DNA of 64,000 nucleotides from Burkholderiaceae bacterium. Lineage in GTDB: Bacteria > Pseudomonadota > Gammaproteobacteria > Burkholderiales > Burkholderiaceae. The position numbers and the translations under genes are program-made. Below the pieces are notes generated by a model that saw only the letters and a list, made by a program, of their open reading frames with translations, ran no database searches and was not told the origin of the DNA. Positions 47,244-56,882 of the stretch are shown one piece after another; positions within the stretch are counted from its first letter, which is position 1, and each line of letters opens with the position of its first letter. Location: NCBI GenBank assembly GCA_947452535.1, contig CANGCM010000004.1, positions 1 to 64,000 on the forward strand. Direction: 5' to 3'.

Positions 47244-47978
47244 CTAGATTAAAGGTGCAACTGAAGCCCCAAAAATATGATGTCTTTTAAGCGATTCAGC
47301 GATAAAACCACTGGCCTTCATTTCTTCAACAAACTCAGACAATAGTCGAGACGCCACTTCACCTCGGCTCTTAGGTAAGCCCATTGCCTGCTGAATCACC
47401 ATAAATCGCCCAGGCAAAATGCGTAAACCAGTGTTTTTAGCGGCATCTGATTCAAGTTGCTGACGTACGCCAGCAGCTACCTCATAAGCTCCCTTCAGGA
47501 AGACATCCACCACTGTTGGGGATGTGGGAGACCGCACAATTTCTGCTAATTTTATTTCTCTACTCAGAAATAGATCATAGGCACTACCTTTGCCTACCAC
47601 TACCCGTACACCCTGAGTATCTACCTCACCATTTTCTTGGATTGGAGAATCTTCTTTCACAAGATAGGCGCCTTCAATTAATACATAGGCTGCTGTAAAT
47701 GCAATTCCTTCGCCTCGCAATGGATCAATGGCAAAGAAGCCCATATCTGCTTCTTCTTGTGTAACCGCCTCCACCGATTTCCCGGCTGAATCAAAAACAA
47801 CTAATTCAAGATCAAGCCCTAATTTTTTTGCATAGGCATGCGCTAAGTCAACCGAGACGCCAAATGGTTTTCCAGAAGCGGAATCTTTATTTGCCAAAAT
47901 TGGATTGCCCAAGTTAATCGAGGCGCGTAATTTTCCTGTAGGGGCAATCTTCTGAAGTAGTTCTTGGGATAAGGGCAT
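47244..47978 (-). CDS. SBP_bac_3-type substrate-binding-fold protein without signal peptide
   Basis: GKLRASINLGNPILANKD...PFGVSVDLAHAYAKKLGLDLELVVFDSAGKSVEAVTQEEADMGFFAIDP. In-frame TAA (47988-47990) four codons upstream of ATG. Confidence 0.82.
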   Translation of the reverse strand: MPLSQELLQKIAPTGKLRASINLGNPILANKDSASGKPFGVSVDLAHAYAKKLGLDLELVVFDSAGKSVEAVTQEEADMGFFAIDPLRGEGIAFTAAYVLIEGAYLVKEDSPIQENGEVDTQGVRVVVGKGSAYDLFLSREIKLAEIVRSPTSPTVVDVFLKGAYEVAAGVRQQLESDAAKNTGLRILPGRFMVIQQAMGLPKSRGEVASRLLSEFVEEMKASGFIAESLKRHHIFGASVAPLI

Positions 47979-47996
47979 ATAAGTAAATTAAAAAGT

Positions 47997-48764
47997 TTAA
48001 GGGTGGGTGAGGTCAATTGAATCCGAATGCTCGATACTTTCAGTAAACCAAACCCGAATTCCAGCCTCACGCACTCCTAGGTATTGGGGTTGGCCTTCTG
48101 AGTCTAATGACATTGTTAAATCATGTCCGGGGATCAATAAATTGCCAGGCTTTTTTCTCCAATGCTGCCAAATCAATTCAATAGACTGAGCGCTCTCTGC
48201 GGCATCATCAGTGTCAATTACTTTTCTAGAGAGGAGTTCTGCTCGATTTTTTGCAGAATCACCCGTAAACAAAATATCCTGCCCGCCGTTGTTTAAGACA
48301 AAGAGCAGGTGTCCAGGAGTGTGACCGGGAACGGCATACGCATAAATCCCCGGGATAAATTCTTGTCCAGATGTCACTTTAGTAAGCTGCTTAGAGCGAA
48401 CCAGTTCTTGCACATACAGCTCTGGTAAAGGATTGAAGCCAGGCGGCTGAGCGGCGGCCCAATCCATCTCAATTTCACCAATCCAGATCCTTGCCTTAGG
48501 GAAGAGTGTGAAATTCACTATGTGGTCATAGTGCGCGTGAGTTAATACCACATCAGTAACGTCTTCTGGATTAACTGAGAATTCATTAAGTCGCCGCTCT
48601 AGAGGCTTACGCATACCAAATGCACCAACATCAAGCAGGATGGTGCGGCCTTCGCCACGAATGAGGGTGACCGTACTCCATCCTAGACCACCATGACAAA
48701 TAGATCTACCCGGAAACCCTTGGATCAGAACATCAACTTGATAGCGATGCATGCTTACTCTCAA
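47997..48764 (-). CDS. Metallo-beta-lactamase-fold hydrolase
   Basis: VVLTHAHYDHIVNFTLF (HxHxDH), VPGHTPGHLLFVL, LFTGDSAKN, IPGHD. Confidence 0.92.
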   Translation of the reverse strand: MRVSMHRYQVDVLIQGFPGRSICHGGLGWSTVTLIRGEGRTILLDVGAFGMRKPLERRLNEFSVNPEDVTDVVLTHAHYDHIVNFTLFPKARIWIGEIEMDWAAAQPPGFNPLPELYVQELVRSKQLTKVTSGQEFIPGIYAYAVPGHTPGHLLFVLNNGGQDILFTGDSAKNRAELLSRKVIDTDDAAESAQSIELIWQHWRKKPGNLLIPGHDLTMSLDSEGQPQYLGVREAGIRVWFTESIEHSDSIDLTHP

Positions 48765-48781
48765 TAAAAAAGATTACGACA

Positions 48782-49789
48782 TTACTCTGCATTAATATTC
48801 GCCGCTGTAATGAGCTTGCCATATAAGCGCAAGTCAGATTGAATTTGTTGTGCAAATTCCGCTGGTGTTCCACCAACAATTTCATTGCCACCATCATCCA
48901 CTAAGCGACGAATCACGGCGGGGGACTTCAATGCCTTTACAGCCTCAGCATTGAGGCGACGAATAATGGCAGGATCAGTTCCTGCGGGCGCTAATAAACC
49001 CTGAAACTGAGTGATATCAAAGCCTTTATAACCCAACTCATTCATTGTGGGGAGATTGGGTATTCCTTTACTTCGCTTTATGCCAGAGACAGCAAAACCT
49101 CGTAACTTATTTGCCTTGATCATCGGAATTCCGGTAACCAATGGTTCAAATGTAAACGTCAGCTGGCCACCTAATAAATCTGCTAAAGCTGGTGCAGCGC
49201 CTTTATACGGAACATGTGTAAATTCGGCATTAGCTAATAAGCCAAATAGTTCGCCGGCTAAATGACCGCCACCGCCAATACCAGTTGAGCCATAACTAAA
49301 TTCTTTTGGTTTAGCTTTAGCGCCTGCAACCAACTGCCCAATATTTTGAATCGGGGAGGCGTACGGCACAGCCAAAACATACTGATAAGTAATCAGCATG
49401 CTAATGGGAGAAAAGTCTTTTACGGGGTCAAAAGGAACCTTTTTATACAGTACAGGATTGATTACCAAAGGTCCGCTCGCTGTGAGCAATAGGGTATAGC
49501 CGTCTGGCGCAGCCTTGGCCACTAAGTCTGAGCCTATAGTTCCATTAGCGCCAGGTCGATTTTCAACCACCACGGTTTGCCCCATGCTCTCAGACATTGA
49601 CTGAGCAACTAAACGTGCTGTGATGTCGGCAGCGCCGCCTGCCACATAAGGAACAATCATCTTGATTGGCCTGTCAGGGTAATTTGAGGATGCAGTCGTC
49701 GATTGCGCAGCTAGGAATTGAGAGGTCGAAAAGAGGGCGCTACCAACCAAAAATATTCGTAATAAACGAGCAAAAAATAATGACTTCAT
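48782..49789 (-). CDS. Bug/TctC-family substrate-binding protein (11)
   Basis: YPDRPIKMIVPYVAGGAADITARLVAQSM, HVPYKGAAPALADLLGGQLTFTF. Confidence 0.94.
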   Translation of the reverse strand: MKSLFFARLLRIFLVGSALFSTSQFLAAQSTTASSNYPDRPIKMIVPYVAGGAADITARLVAQSMSESMGQTVVVENRPGANGTIGSDLVAKAAPDGYTLLLTASGPLVINPVLYKKVPFDPVKDFSPISMLITYQYVLAVPYASPIQNIGQLVAGAKAKPKEFSYGSTGIGGGGHLAGELFGLLANAEFTHVPYKGAAPALADLLGGQLTFTFEPLVTGIPMIKANKLRGFAVSGIKRSKGIPNLPTMNELGYKGFDITQFQGLLAPAGTDPAIIRRLNAEAVKALKSPAVIRRLVDDGGNEIVGGTPAEFAQQIQSDLRLYGKLITAANINAE

Positions 49790-49793
49790 ATTC

Positions 49794-50837
49794 TTATTCT
49801 CCGGCGTATTGTTTTAACAGCTCCAATGTTTCAGAACTCATCTCAATTCCATCTCTACGTTGTCGCTCTAGTTTAGCCAGCTCAATCATTCCGGGAACGA
49901 TCACTGGCTTACTTGGATCAGCGGGAGGGCTCTCCATTAAGATATTAGCAAAATCAATCATGCGCTCGCTTAACCATTGGCTTGATCCTAGGCGCTTGGT
50001 ATCAACTAAGATAAAGAAGTGACCAAGATTCTGGGGCTCATCAGGAGCATCCTGCCAAGACTTAATGTGAGTTAAGTAAGCAGCATTCGATAAAAGACCG
50101 GCGAATAGGTCAACCATGAGGGCTAGTCCATAACCTTTATGTCCACCAATAGGCAATAAAAATCCATCTAAAGCCGCTTTAGGATCCGTTGTTGCATTGC
50201 CCTTTGCATCTGTGCCCCAAGTATTTGGGATTTGCTCGCCGAACTTTAGTGCGTTTCTAATTTTTGCGCGCGCCACTACGCTCATGGCCATATCCAAAAG
50301 AAATGGCTTTCCATTTGGATTGGGAACACCAAAGCCCAATGGACTGTTGCCTAAGCGGGCATCCGAACCACCCCATGGGGCAATCGTAGTAGTGGCATTG
50401 CTACCAATGATGCTAGCAAAACCTTTATCCGCAGCAATCAAGGAGTAGGGAGAGATTGGGCCAAAATGATTGCTACCACGAGCGAACGCAATAGCAATCC
50501 CAAATTCTGTAGCTGCTTCCATAGCAGCATTGAGAGTGCGCATACCCACTACTGGACCAACACCGTTATCGCCATTTACTCCAATAATGGCTGGGGCCAA
50601 ACGCTCAATTTGAATATGCGGTTGGGAATTGATACCGCCAATCTTTAAGCGATCGCCATATGATTCAATGCGACTTAAGCCGTGGGTGGATAAACCAAAT
50701 AAATCTGCCAATACCAAAATGCGCGTCAAATCATCAGTGTCTTGATCGCTCATACCAAGCTTTAAAAAGGCACGTTTCCCCAGCGCATGAAGCTCTGATT
50801 CTTGAATAATTTGGTTTTTGCTGGCTTTGGTGTTCAT
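49794..50837 (-). CDS. Ldh-family (malate/L-lactate/ureidoglycolate dehydrogenase-like) oxidoreductase
   Basis: FGLSTHGLSRIESY, ARGSNHFGPISPYSLIAADKGF, GFGVPNPNGKPFLLDMAMSVVARAKI. Confidence 0.9.
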   Translation of the reverse strand: MNTKASKNQIIQESELHALGKRAFLKLGMSDQDTDDLTRILVLADLFGLSTHGLSRIESYGDRLKIGGINSQPHIQIERLAPAIIGVNGDNGVGPVVGMRTLNAAMEAATEFGIAIAFARGSNHFGPISPYSLIAADKGFASIIGSNATTTIAPWGGSDARLGNSPLGFGVPNPNGKPFLLDMAMSVVARAKIRNALKFGEQIPNTWGTDAKGNATTDPKAALDGFLLPIGGHKGYGLALMVDLFAGLLSNAAYLTHIKSWQDAPDEPQNLGHFFILVDTKRLGSSQWLSERMIDFANILMESPPADPSKPVIVPGMIELAKLERQRRDGIEMSSETLELLKQYAGE

Positions 50838-50858
50838 GGATGTTGAGATCTGAAAGAA

Positions 50859-51659
50859 TTATTTAGAAGGCTTGGTAGGTAGTAAGCCAGCATTGATGAT
50901 AACTTCGCGAGCGCTTGGCGAGCTTAAAAAACGAATGAGCGCTGCTGCTGCCTCGGGCTGAGTAGACTTAGAGGTGATGGCGCCAGCAAAGCTAAACCCA
51001 GGTTGCATCTCTGGAGGAATCGGCCCTAAATAGCTAATGCCCGGCGTATGAATAACTTCGCTCACTTGCTGGAAGCCAATCTCCACCTCACCCCGTGCAA
51101 CTACTGAAGCGACTGCCTCGCCCGATGGAGGTCCGCGCACCTTGATACTTTTGTCTTTAACTTGATCCAAAATACCTAGCTTCTTAAACATGGTGTTGGA
51201 AATGTAAGTACCACTGCCACTATCAGAATAGCCAATTGATTTTGCCGCTAGTAATGTTTTACGAAATGCATCTACAGTACTGATGTCGGGCTTGGGTGCG
51301 CCTAACTTTACCGCACCACCTATTTGCGATAGAGCCAGAATCACAACAGAATCATGCTTAACAAATCCAAGTTTTTCGAGATTTTCTGCAGACTCACCAT
51401 CCAAAATTACCATATCTGCCTGCTGACCCTGAGCCAGGCGAGTAGGAATCGCTTCTGGAGAATCTCCAATAGATGGTCCGCGGATAGTAATCAGTTTATT
51501 TCCTGTATTGCGTTCAAACACAGGGGCAAGCTGTTCATATGCCCCATAAAAACCAGCTGAGATCATGATCTTAAGATCGGCAGCCAGAGCATGGCCTCCT
51601 AAAATCAACATCAAAAAACATGAATACAGAAAATATTTCAGCGTCAATTTTGGTTTCAT
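50859..51659 (-). CDS. ModA-like extracellular substrate-binding protein
   Basis: Signal peptide; LKIMISAGFYGAYEQLAPVFERNTG, ARGEVEIGFQQVSEVIHTPGISYLGPIPPEMQ. Confidence 0.88.
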   Translation of the reverse strand: MKPKLTLKYFLYSCFLMLILGGHALAADLKIMISAGFYGAYEQLAPVFERNTGNKLITIRGPSIGDSPEAIPTRLAQGQQADMVILDGESAENLEKLGFVKHDSVVILALSQIGGAVKLGAPKPDISTVDAFRKTLLAAKSIGYSDSGSGTYISNTMFKKLGILDQVKDKSIKVRGPPSGEAVASVVARGEVEIGFQQVSEVIHTPGISYLGPIPPEMQPGFSFAGAITSKSTQPEAAAALIRFLSSPSAREVIINAGLLPTKPSK

Positions 51660-51800
51660 TACGATGCCCTTTTCGTCTCTAAGAGTACTTTTTAATGATG
51701 ATTGCTATTAACGATATTGCTCATCGCTATTGGCATTTATTTAGTATTGATATTAGCATTTTTACAGGGCTAATGAACTGAGGAGAGGGATTTGACCTAC

Positions 51801-53186
51801 TTAACTTTTTAATAGATTCCCAAGTAGAGAAACATCGGGCATCGATGGCAGGGAAATAACTGCATCAATGAATTGACTCAACTTCTCTTTTGGTAGGCGA
51901 CTGCTCAACTCGGATTCCGCCCTAAAAATATGATCCTCGATGGTGAAGGGTCTGGCAATACTCCCTTTGGGGGATATTACAAATGCACTCAATTGTTGAC
52001 CATTTCTCATTGTCACAATTACCTTCGCACTAACGGACTCTTCTGAGCTGGTCTTTTCAACTTCGTCATCTAGCTTACATTTTACTAATTGGGTTAGTTG
52101 CATCACTCTTGAGTCTTGCAATCCGATTACAAAATCATCCACCCCAAAAGAAAATGTAGTGCTACTAGATTGACGTAACAAACTGAGAGCGACTGCAAAA
52201 GGGGCGCTCATTTGAGCTGCCTGTAAATCAGTAGGATGGTTAGTTGTTAGACGCCCTTGAATGACCTTGGGTATCCCCAGATAGATCGATTGAATCTCGG
52301 AGGGATCAAAGGTAGGTTGATTACGAATTTCAGTACTGGCCTCAATCGCTGAAAGCACACGAGCACTGCAAGCATGCGGCTTCACAGCTACTTCTGCAAT
52401 TCGATAGCTATCTCCCAGGCCATTTTCTAGTAAGGTGAAATCGACTGCATCAGCATACGCCCTAGCGAAACCATCTTTACCCTCAAAAATATCATGCGGT
52501 CCCGTAAAGCCAGACTCTACAAGTAGGGCCGCTTTGGTTCCTGAACTCGCTGCCTGTGCAGCATGCAAACGTTTCACAGTGGAACCAGAATGATAAAACT
52601 GGGTTAACCCACCCGCGAAAGAGGCAGCAATACCTAAACTGGCTGCGATTGATTTTTCGCCTGCAGATCCGGGAAAGAGTAACTTGGCTGCGGTGACTGC
52701 CGCGCCAAACACGCCCATAGTGGAGGTGCTCTGAAAGCCTCGACTAAAGTGGCTGGGTTGAATGCACAGTGCTAAACGGATCATCGCTTCATAGCCCGCA
52801 GCAATGGCCGCTAAAACTTCTGCGCCAGATTGACGTCGCGCTTGGCCAATTGCTAATCCCGTTGAAAACATAATGCAACCAGGATGCAGCATTGCACCCA
52901 CATGGACATCGTCTGCATCTAAGCTGCCGGCATATAAGCTATTTAGAAAAGCTGCACTAACTGGATCGTAATGGGTATCAGAGAATAAAACGGGACTAGA
53001 TCCATTTCCTGCAGTGCTTTGGGCATAGCGACGCCCCCACTGACTCCACTCCATACGCTCACCAATAGAAGCTACACGAAAGTAATCTAAGGCGAAATGA
53101 ATTAATGAATTTTGTATGGGCGCCGGCAAATCAGAAAAACTTAAGTTTGCCGAGAATTGAGAAATAATCTGAGTTGCTTGAGTCAT
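51801..53186 (-). CDS. MmgE/PrpD-family protein
   Basis: AAFLNSLYAGSLDADDVHVGAMLHPGCIMF, FQSTSTMGVFGAAVTAAKLL, KPHACSARVLSAIEA. Confidence 0.9.
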   Translation of the reverse strand: MTQATQIISQFSANLSFSDLPAPIQNSLIHFALDYFRVASIGERMEWSQWGRRYAQSTAGNGSSPVLFSDTHYDPVSAAFLNSLYAGSLDADDVHVGAMLHPGCIMFSTGLAIGQARRQSGAEVLAAIAAGYEAMIRLALCIQPSHFSRGFQSTSTMGVFGAAVTAAKLLFPGSAGEKSIAASLGIAASFAGGLTQFYHSGSTVKRLHAAQAASSGTKAALLVESGFTGPHDIFEGKDGFARAYADAVDFTLLENGLGDSYRIAEVAVKPHACSARVLSAIEASTEIRNQPTFDPSEIQSIYLGIPKVIQGRLTTNHPTDLQAAQMSAPFAVALSLLRQSSSTTFSFGVDDFVIGLQDSRVMQLTQLVKCKLDDEVEKTSSEESVSAKVIVTMRNGQQLSAFVISPKGSIARPFTIEDHIFRAESELSSRLPKEKLSQFIDAVISLPSMPDVSLLGNLLKS

Positions 53187-53204
53187 TTATTGGGGGTCGT
53201 TAAT

Positions 53205-54599
53205 TTATTTTCTTAGAGCAAATAGGGGGTTTAAGTCTTTTAAGCGCTCTATCCTAAAAGCCTCTTCAAGCCACGCCTTACATTCTGTTTCACCTAACAT
53301 CTGTGCGCTTAAGGCCAAAAAGCGCTCCGCCACTTCTGCCGTTGTCATCGGGTTTTGTGGACAGCCCTTAGGACTAATCTCAAAATACTCTTGATTGCGA
53401 CCATCATGCAGGTGCACGGTCACTCTTCCTGCAACAGACTCAGTAGTCGTTTGCTGTTCTACTTCTTGGTCTACTACACAGCTTGTACGTCGACATAAAT
53501 TCCAGACAGAATCCATATTGAGTGCAGATTCATAATCATCAACCGACAAAGCTAGCGGACTCGGCTTACTTGGAGCCATCACAAAAGCCATGGCAACTGC
53601 AAATGGGGTACTCAATTGAGCCTGCTGAATATCAATTGGATTATTTGATGCCAACTTACTCATCATGGCCCCATGCACGCCGATCGTGATGGACTCTATA
53701 TCTTGAGCTCTTACGCCTGATTTTGATAAATAGTTGGCCGCCTCAATAGCTGCTTGCATGCGTACGCTACCAACATGAGGCTTTAATGAAACCCATTCAG
53801 TTGGAAACGCTGAGCCCAAATTTTCGATACATACCTTAGGATCAAATCGATCAGAAAATGCTCGCGCGAAACCCTGTGTTCCTTCAATCGCATCATGTGG
53901 ACCAGTGAGCCCAGCATGTGCTAATAATGCAGCCTCGACACCATTAGCAGCAGCTTTACCAGCATGAAAACGCTTAATATCAGAGCCAGAGACAAAGAAT
54001 TGCGAGAGGCCACAAGAAAAGGTAGCAGCAATACCAAGTGCATTGCTACAGCCCTCGGGGGATAACTTTAGTAAACGCGCGCACGCAGCTGCTGCGCCAA
54101 ATACACCGCAGGTAGGCGTACCTTGAAAACCTCGCAGTGAATGCTCTGGCTGGATTGACATTCCAATCCGGATAGCAGACTCATAGCCTACCAAGACCGC
54201 AGTAAGCAATTCTTCTCCTGTGCATTTGACTATCTCTGCCATCGCCAAAGCTGCTGGCCAAATAACTACCCCAGGATGAATAATGGCAGCCACATGAGAA
54301 TCATCCCAGTCTAAACTACCAGCAGCCACACCATTAATGAATGCAGCTCTAGCGACATCTACCTGAGTGCCTGCATATAAAATACTAGCCTCTCGATTTG
54401 ATACGTGAGATTGGTAAAGCTGAGTAACTGCATTTGTCCATGAGCGATCTTGTCCCGCTGACAAAGCGCGAAAAAAATCAATCATCAACACTGGCATCAA
54501 ACTTTTTACTTTAGGACTCGCTTCGGACCACTGAAAGGTAGAAACAAATCTACCTAATGCTTGAGTGACAGGTAGAGTAGTTGATGAGGCATGATTCAT
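53205..54599 (-). CDS. MmgE/PrpD-family protein (tandem paralogue)
   Basis: AAFINGVAAGSLDWDDSHVAAIIHPGVVIW, FQGTPTCGVFGAAAACARLL, KPHVGSVRMQAAIEA. Confidence 0.9.
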   Translation of the reverse strand: MNHASSTTLPVTQALGRFVSTFQWSEASPKVKSLMPVLMIDFFRALSAGQDRSWTNAVTQLYQSHVSNREASILYAGTQVDVARAAFINGVAAGSLDWDDSHVAAIIHPGVVIWPAALAMAEIVKCTGEELLTAVLVGYESAIRIGMSIQPEHSLRGFQGTPTCGVFGAAAACARLLKLSPEGCSNALGIAATFSCGLSQFFVSGSDIKRFHAGKAAANGVEAALLAHAGLTGPHDAIEGTQGFARAFSDRFDPKVCIENLGSAFPTEWVSLKPHVGSVRMQAAIEAANYLSKSGVRAQDIESITIGVHGAMMSKLASNNPIDIQQAQLSTPFAVAMAFVMAPSKPSPLALSVDDYESALNMDSVWNLCRRTSCVVDQEVEQQTTTESVAGRVTVHLHDGRNQEYFEISPKGCPQNPMTTAEVAERFLALSAQMLGETECKAWLEEAFRIERLKDLNPLFALRK

Positions 54600-54609
54600 A
54601 AAAGTAACC

Positions 54610-55584
54610 TTAATTAGAGACGATATTGCCAGCTTTAACTACCTTGCCCCATTTCGCAAAATCTACTTGCAAATAAGAACTTAAATCTGCGGGGCTACCA
54701 CCACCAATCTCTATTCCTTCTTCGGCAAAACGCTTCCTTAGCTCTGGTGACTTCAGTGCTTTATTCAACTCCAGATTCAAGCGAGCTACTATTTCAGGCG
54801 GCATATCAGCCGGGCCAAAAAGACCCCACCACTGGTTTGATTCAAAACCTGGCAAGCCAGACTCTGCCAAGGTTGGCAGTTCGGGTGCAATTTTGATACG
54901 CTTTACACTTGTTACACCCAGAGCCTTTAATTTCCCAGCCTTCACCATTGGACCTACGCTTGCATATGCAGCAAACAATAGTGAAACTTGCCCACCTGCA
55001 ACATCTACGACGGCTGGCGCAGCTCCCTTATAAGGCACGTGTAAAAAATCAACACCACCAGCTTGCTTATAAAGCTCACCAGTAAGATGACTGAGCGTCC
55101 CGCTACCATTTGATGCAAAGGTATAAAAATTAGGTTTTGCTTTTGCTGCGGCAATCAACTCGGACGAATTCTTAAATGGCAGAGTAGGATTAATCACTAA
55201 AACGTTTGGGGAGTAGCCAATAAATCCAATCGGTGCGAAACTTTTTAAGGGGTCAAATCCGAGCTTTGCGCTTAAATGCGGATTGATTGACATTGTGCTA
55301 CTTGAGGTTAAGAGCAGGGTGTAACCATCTGGTGCTGCTCGCGACACAAATTGCGCGCCTATTGCACCACCAGCACCTGGTTTGTTATCAACCACAAATG
55401 AACTCTTAAAACCTTCGGTCAATTGTTGGGTAACTAATCGCACAACCACATCCGCCGCACCACCTGGAGGAAATGGCACCACCACTTGAACTGGTCGACT
55501 TGGATAAGCATCCGCTAAAGTTAAACCCGGATAAATAAGGGCAAGAAAAAATAAGAAAAATTTATATTGAGTAAATAGGCGCAT
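54610..55584 (-). CDS. Bug/TctC-family substrate-binding protein (12)
   Basis: YPSRPVQVVVPFPPGGAADVVVRLVTQQL, HVPYKGAAPAVVDVAGGQVSLLF. Confidence 0.94.
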   Translation of the reverse strand: MRLFTQYKFFLFFLALIYPGLTLADAYPSRPVQVVVPFPPGGAADVVVRLVTQQLTEGFKSSFVVDNKPGAGGAIGAQFVSRAAPDGYTLLLTSSSTMSINPHLSAKLGFDPLKSFAPIGFIGYSPNVLVINPTLPFKNSSELIAAAKAKPNFYTFASNGSGTLSHLTGELYKQAGGVDFLHVPYKGAAPAVVDVAGGQVSLLFAAYASVGPMVKAGKLKALGVTSVKRIKIAPELPTLAESGLPGFESNQWWGLFGPADMPPEIVARLNLELNKALKSPELRKRFAEEGIEIGGGSPADLSSYLQVDFAKWGKVVKAGNIVSN

Positions 55585-55670
55585 TTGTTTTTTGTGAATT
55601 GGTTTGTATCTGACATTCTATAACGCCCAGCTCTAAGTTGTAGCTGGGCGCATTCTTTATTCAGTCTTGC

Positions 55671-55705
55671 TGAAATAAAAAAACTCAACGACCTGGGCGT
55701 TTGAA
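55671..55705 (-). terminator. Candidate intrinsic terminator for the minus-strand TctC at 55801-56778
   Basis: Minus strand: TCAAACG-CCCAGGT-CGTTGAG followed by TTTTTTTATTTCA. Stem is short with a bulge. Confidence 0.5.
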
Positions 55706-55800
55706 AAATAGAATACTATTGGCCGATGAGTTTGCAGAAACGAATCTTTTCACTATTTAGGGTGAATAGATGTTTGGTGGATACATGGAGCTCAAAAAGT

Positions 55801-56778
55801 TTAATTTTTGCTCTTAGACTTCACTTCCTTAATCGTTTTATCCCAGCGGTCTGTTTCAGAGAGAATGTAGTCAGTAGTTTGTTTAATGCTGCCCCCAAAA
55901 GGAAGTAAGTCGTTCTGATCAAACTTCTCCAGTAGGTCTGGATATGTCAAGGCACGATTGATTGCTTGGTTCATTTTCTCTTTTATATCTGCTGGAGTCT
56001 TAGCTGGCGCAAATATAGCGGTCCACAAATCATCTCTTAGATTTGGATATCCCAGTTCAACTACCGTTGGCACATTTGGTAGGCTAGCCAAGCGCTTATC
56101 GCTCGAGACTGCTAATACCTTAACTTTACCTTGCTTCGCAAAAGGGGTAACTCCTGTCATTGCTCCACAGGTAATTGGCGTCTCTCCAGCAACGGTTGCT
56201 AATAATGCGGGGCCAGAACCTTTGTATGGAATATGAGTTACATCTGCTTTCCAAATTAAGCGAAACAAGTTTTCACAGGTAATGCTTGGTGGCGTTCCGT
56301 TTCCTGCGGTGGCAAACGACAGATTTTCTTTGCTTGCCAACTGCTGTAATTCTGACAAGGTATTGGCATTGACTTTTTCCCCAACAAAAATTCCCATCGG
56401 GAGCGTACTTGCCATTGAGACTGCTGCAAAGTCTTTTTCAGGGTTGTAGCCAGCAGATCCACTCCAAGCTGGGTTTACTAAGAATGCTGGCGATGTTACT
56501 AAAAATGTATAGCCGTCTGGAGCGGCGCTGGCCACAGCTTGGACACCAATGCTGGCTCCAGCACCAGCTCGATTCTCAACAAAAACGGGTTGCTTGAGTA
56601 TTTCGGTGAGTTTTTGCGCTAAGACACGAGCGGTAACGTCTGTAGACCCGCCGGGCGCAAAAGGAACAATAAAGCGTATCGGCTTATTCGGATATGTTCC
56701 CGATTGAGCAAACACCGTTGATGCGATTGGAGAAAACCCTAAGAGCAAAACTAATAAAGATAAGATCTTGCGATACAT
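55801..56778 (-). CDS. Bug/TctC-family substrate-binding protein (13)
   Basis: YPNKPIRFIVPFAPGGSTDVTARVLAQKL, HIPYKGSGPALLATVAGETPI. Start re-assigned to ATG at 56778 (signal peptide MYRKILSLLVLLLGFSP, GGGAGG upstream). Confidence 0.94.
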   Translation of the reverse strand: MYRKILSLLVLLLGFSPIASTVFAQSGTYPNKPIRFIVPFAPGGSTDVTARVLAQKLTEILKQPVFVENRAGAGASIGVQAVASAAPDGYTFLVTSPAFLVNPAWSGSAGYNPEKDFAAVSMASTLPMGIFVGEKVNANTLSELQQLASKENLSFATAGNGTPPSITCENLFRLIWKADVTHIPYKGSGPALLATVAGETPITCGAMTGVTPFAKQGKVKVLAVSSDKRLASLPNVPTVVELGYPNLRDDLWTAIFAPAKTPADIKEKMNQAINRALTYPDLLEKFDQNDLLPFGGSIKQTTDYILSETDRWDKTIKEVKSKSKN

Positions 56779-56882
56779 GCCTGCCTCCCGACCAATAGTT
56801 TTTTTGATAGTAATGTATTTTAGGCATAGAATGAAAAAAAATTGCCAGACACGTTCTGGCATTAAAAAATTCAGGAGACAAT

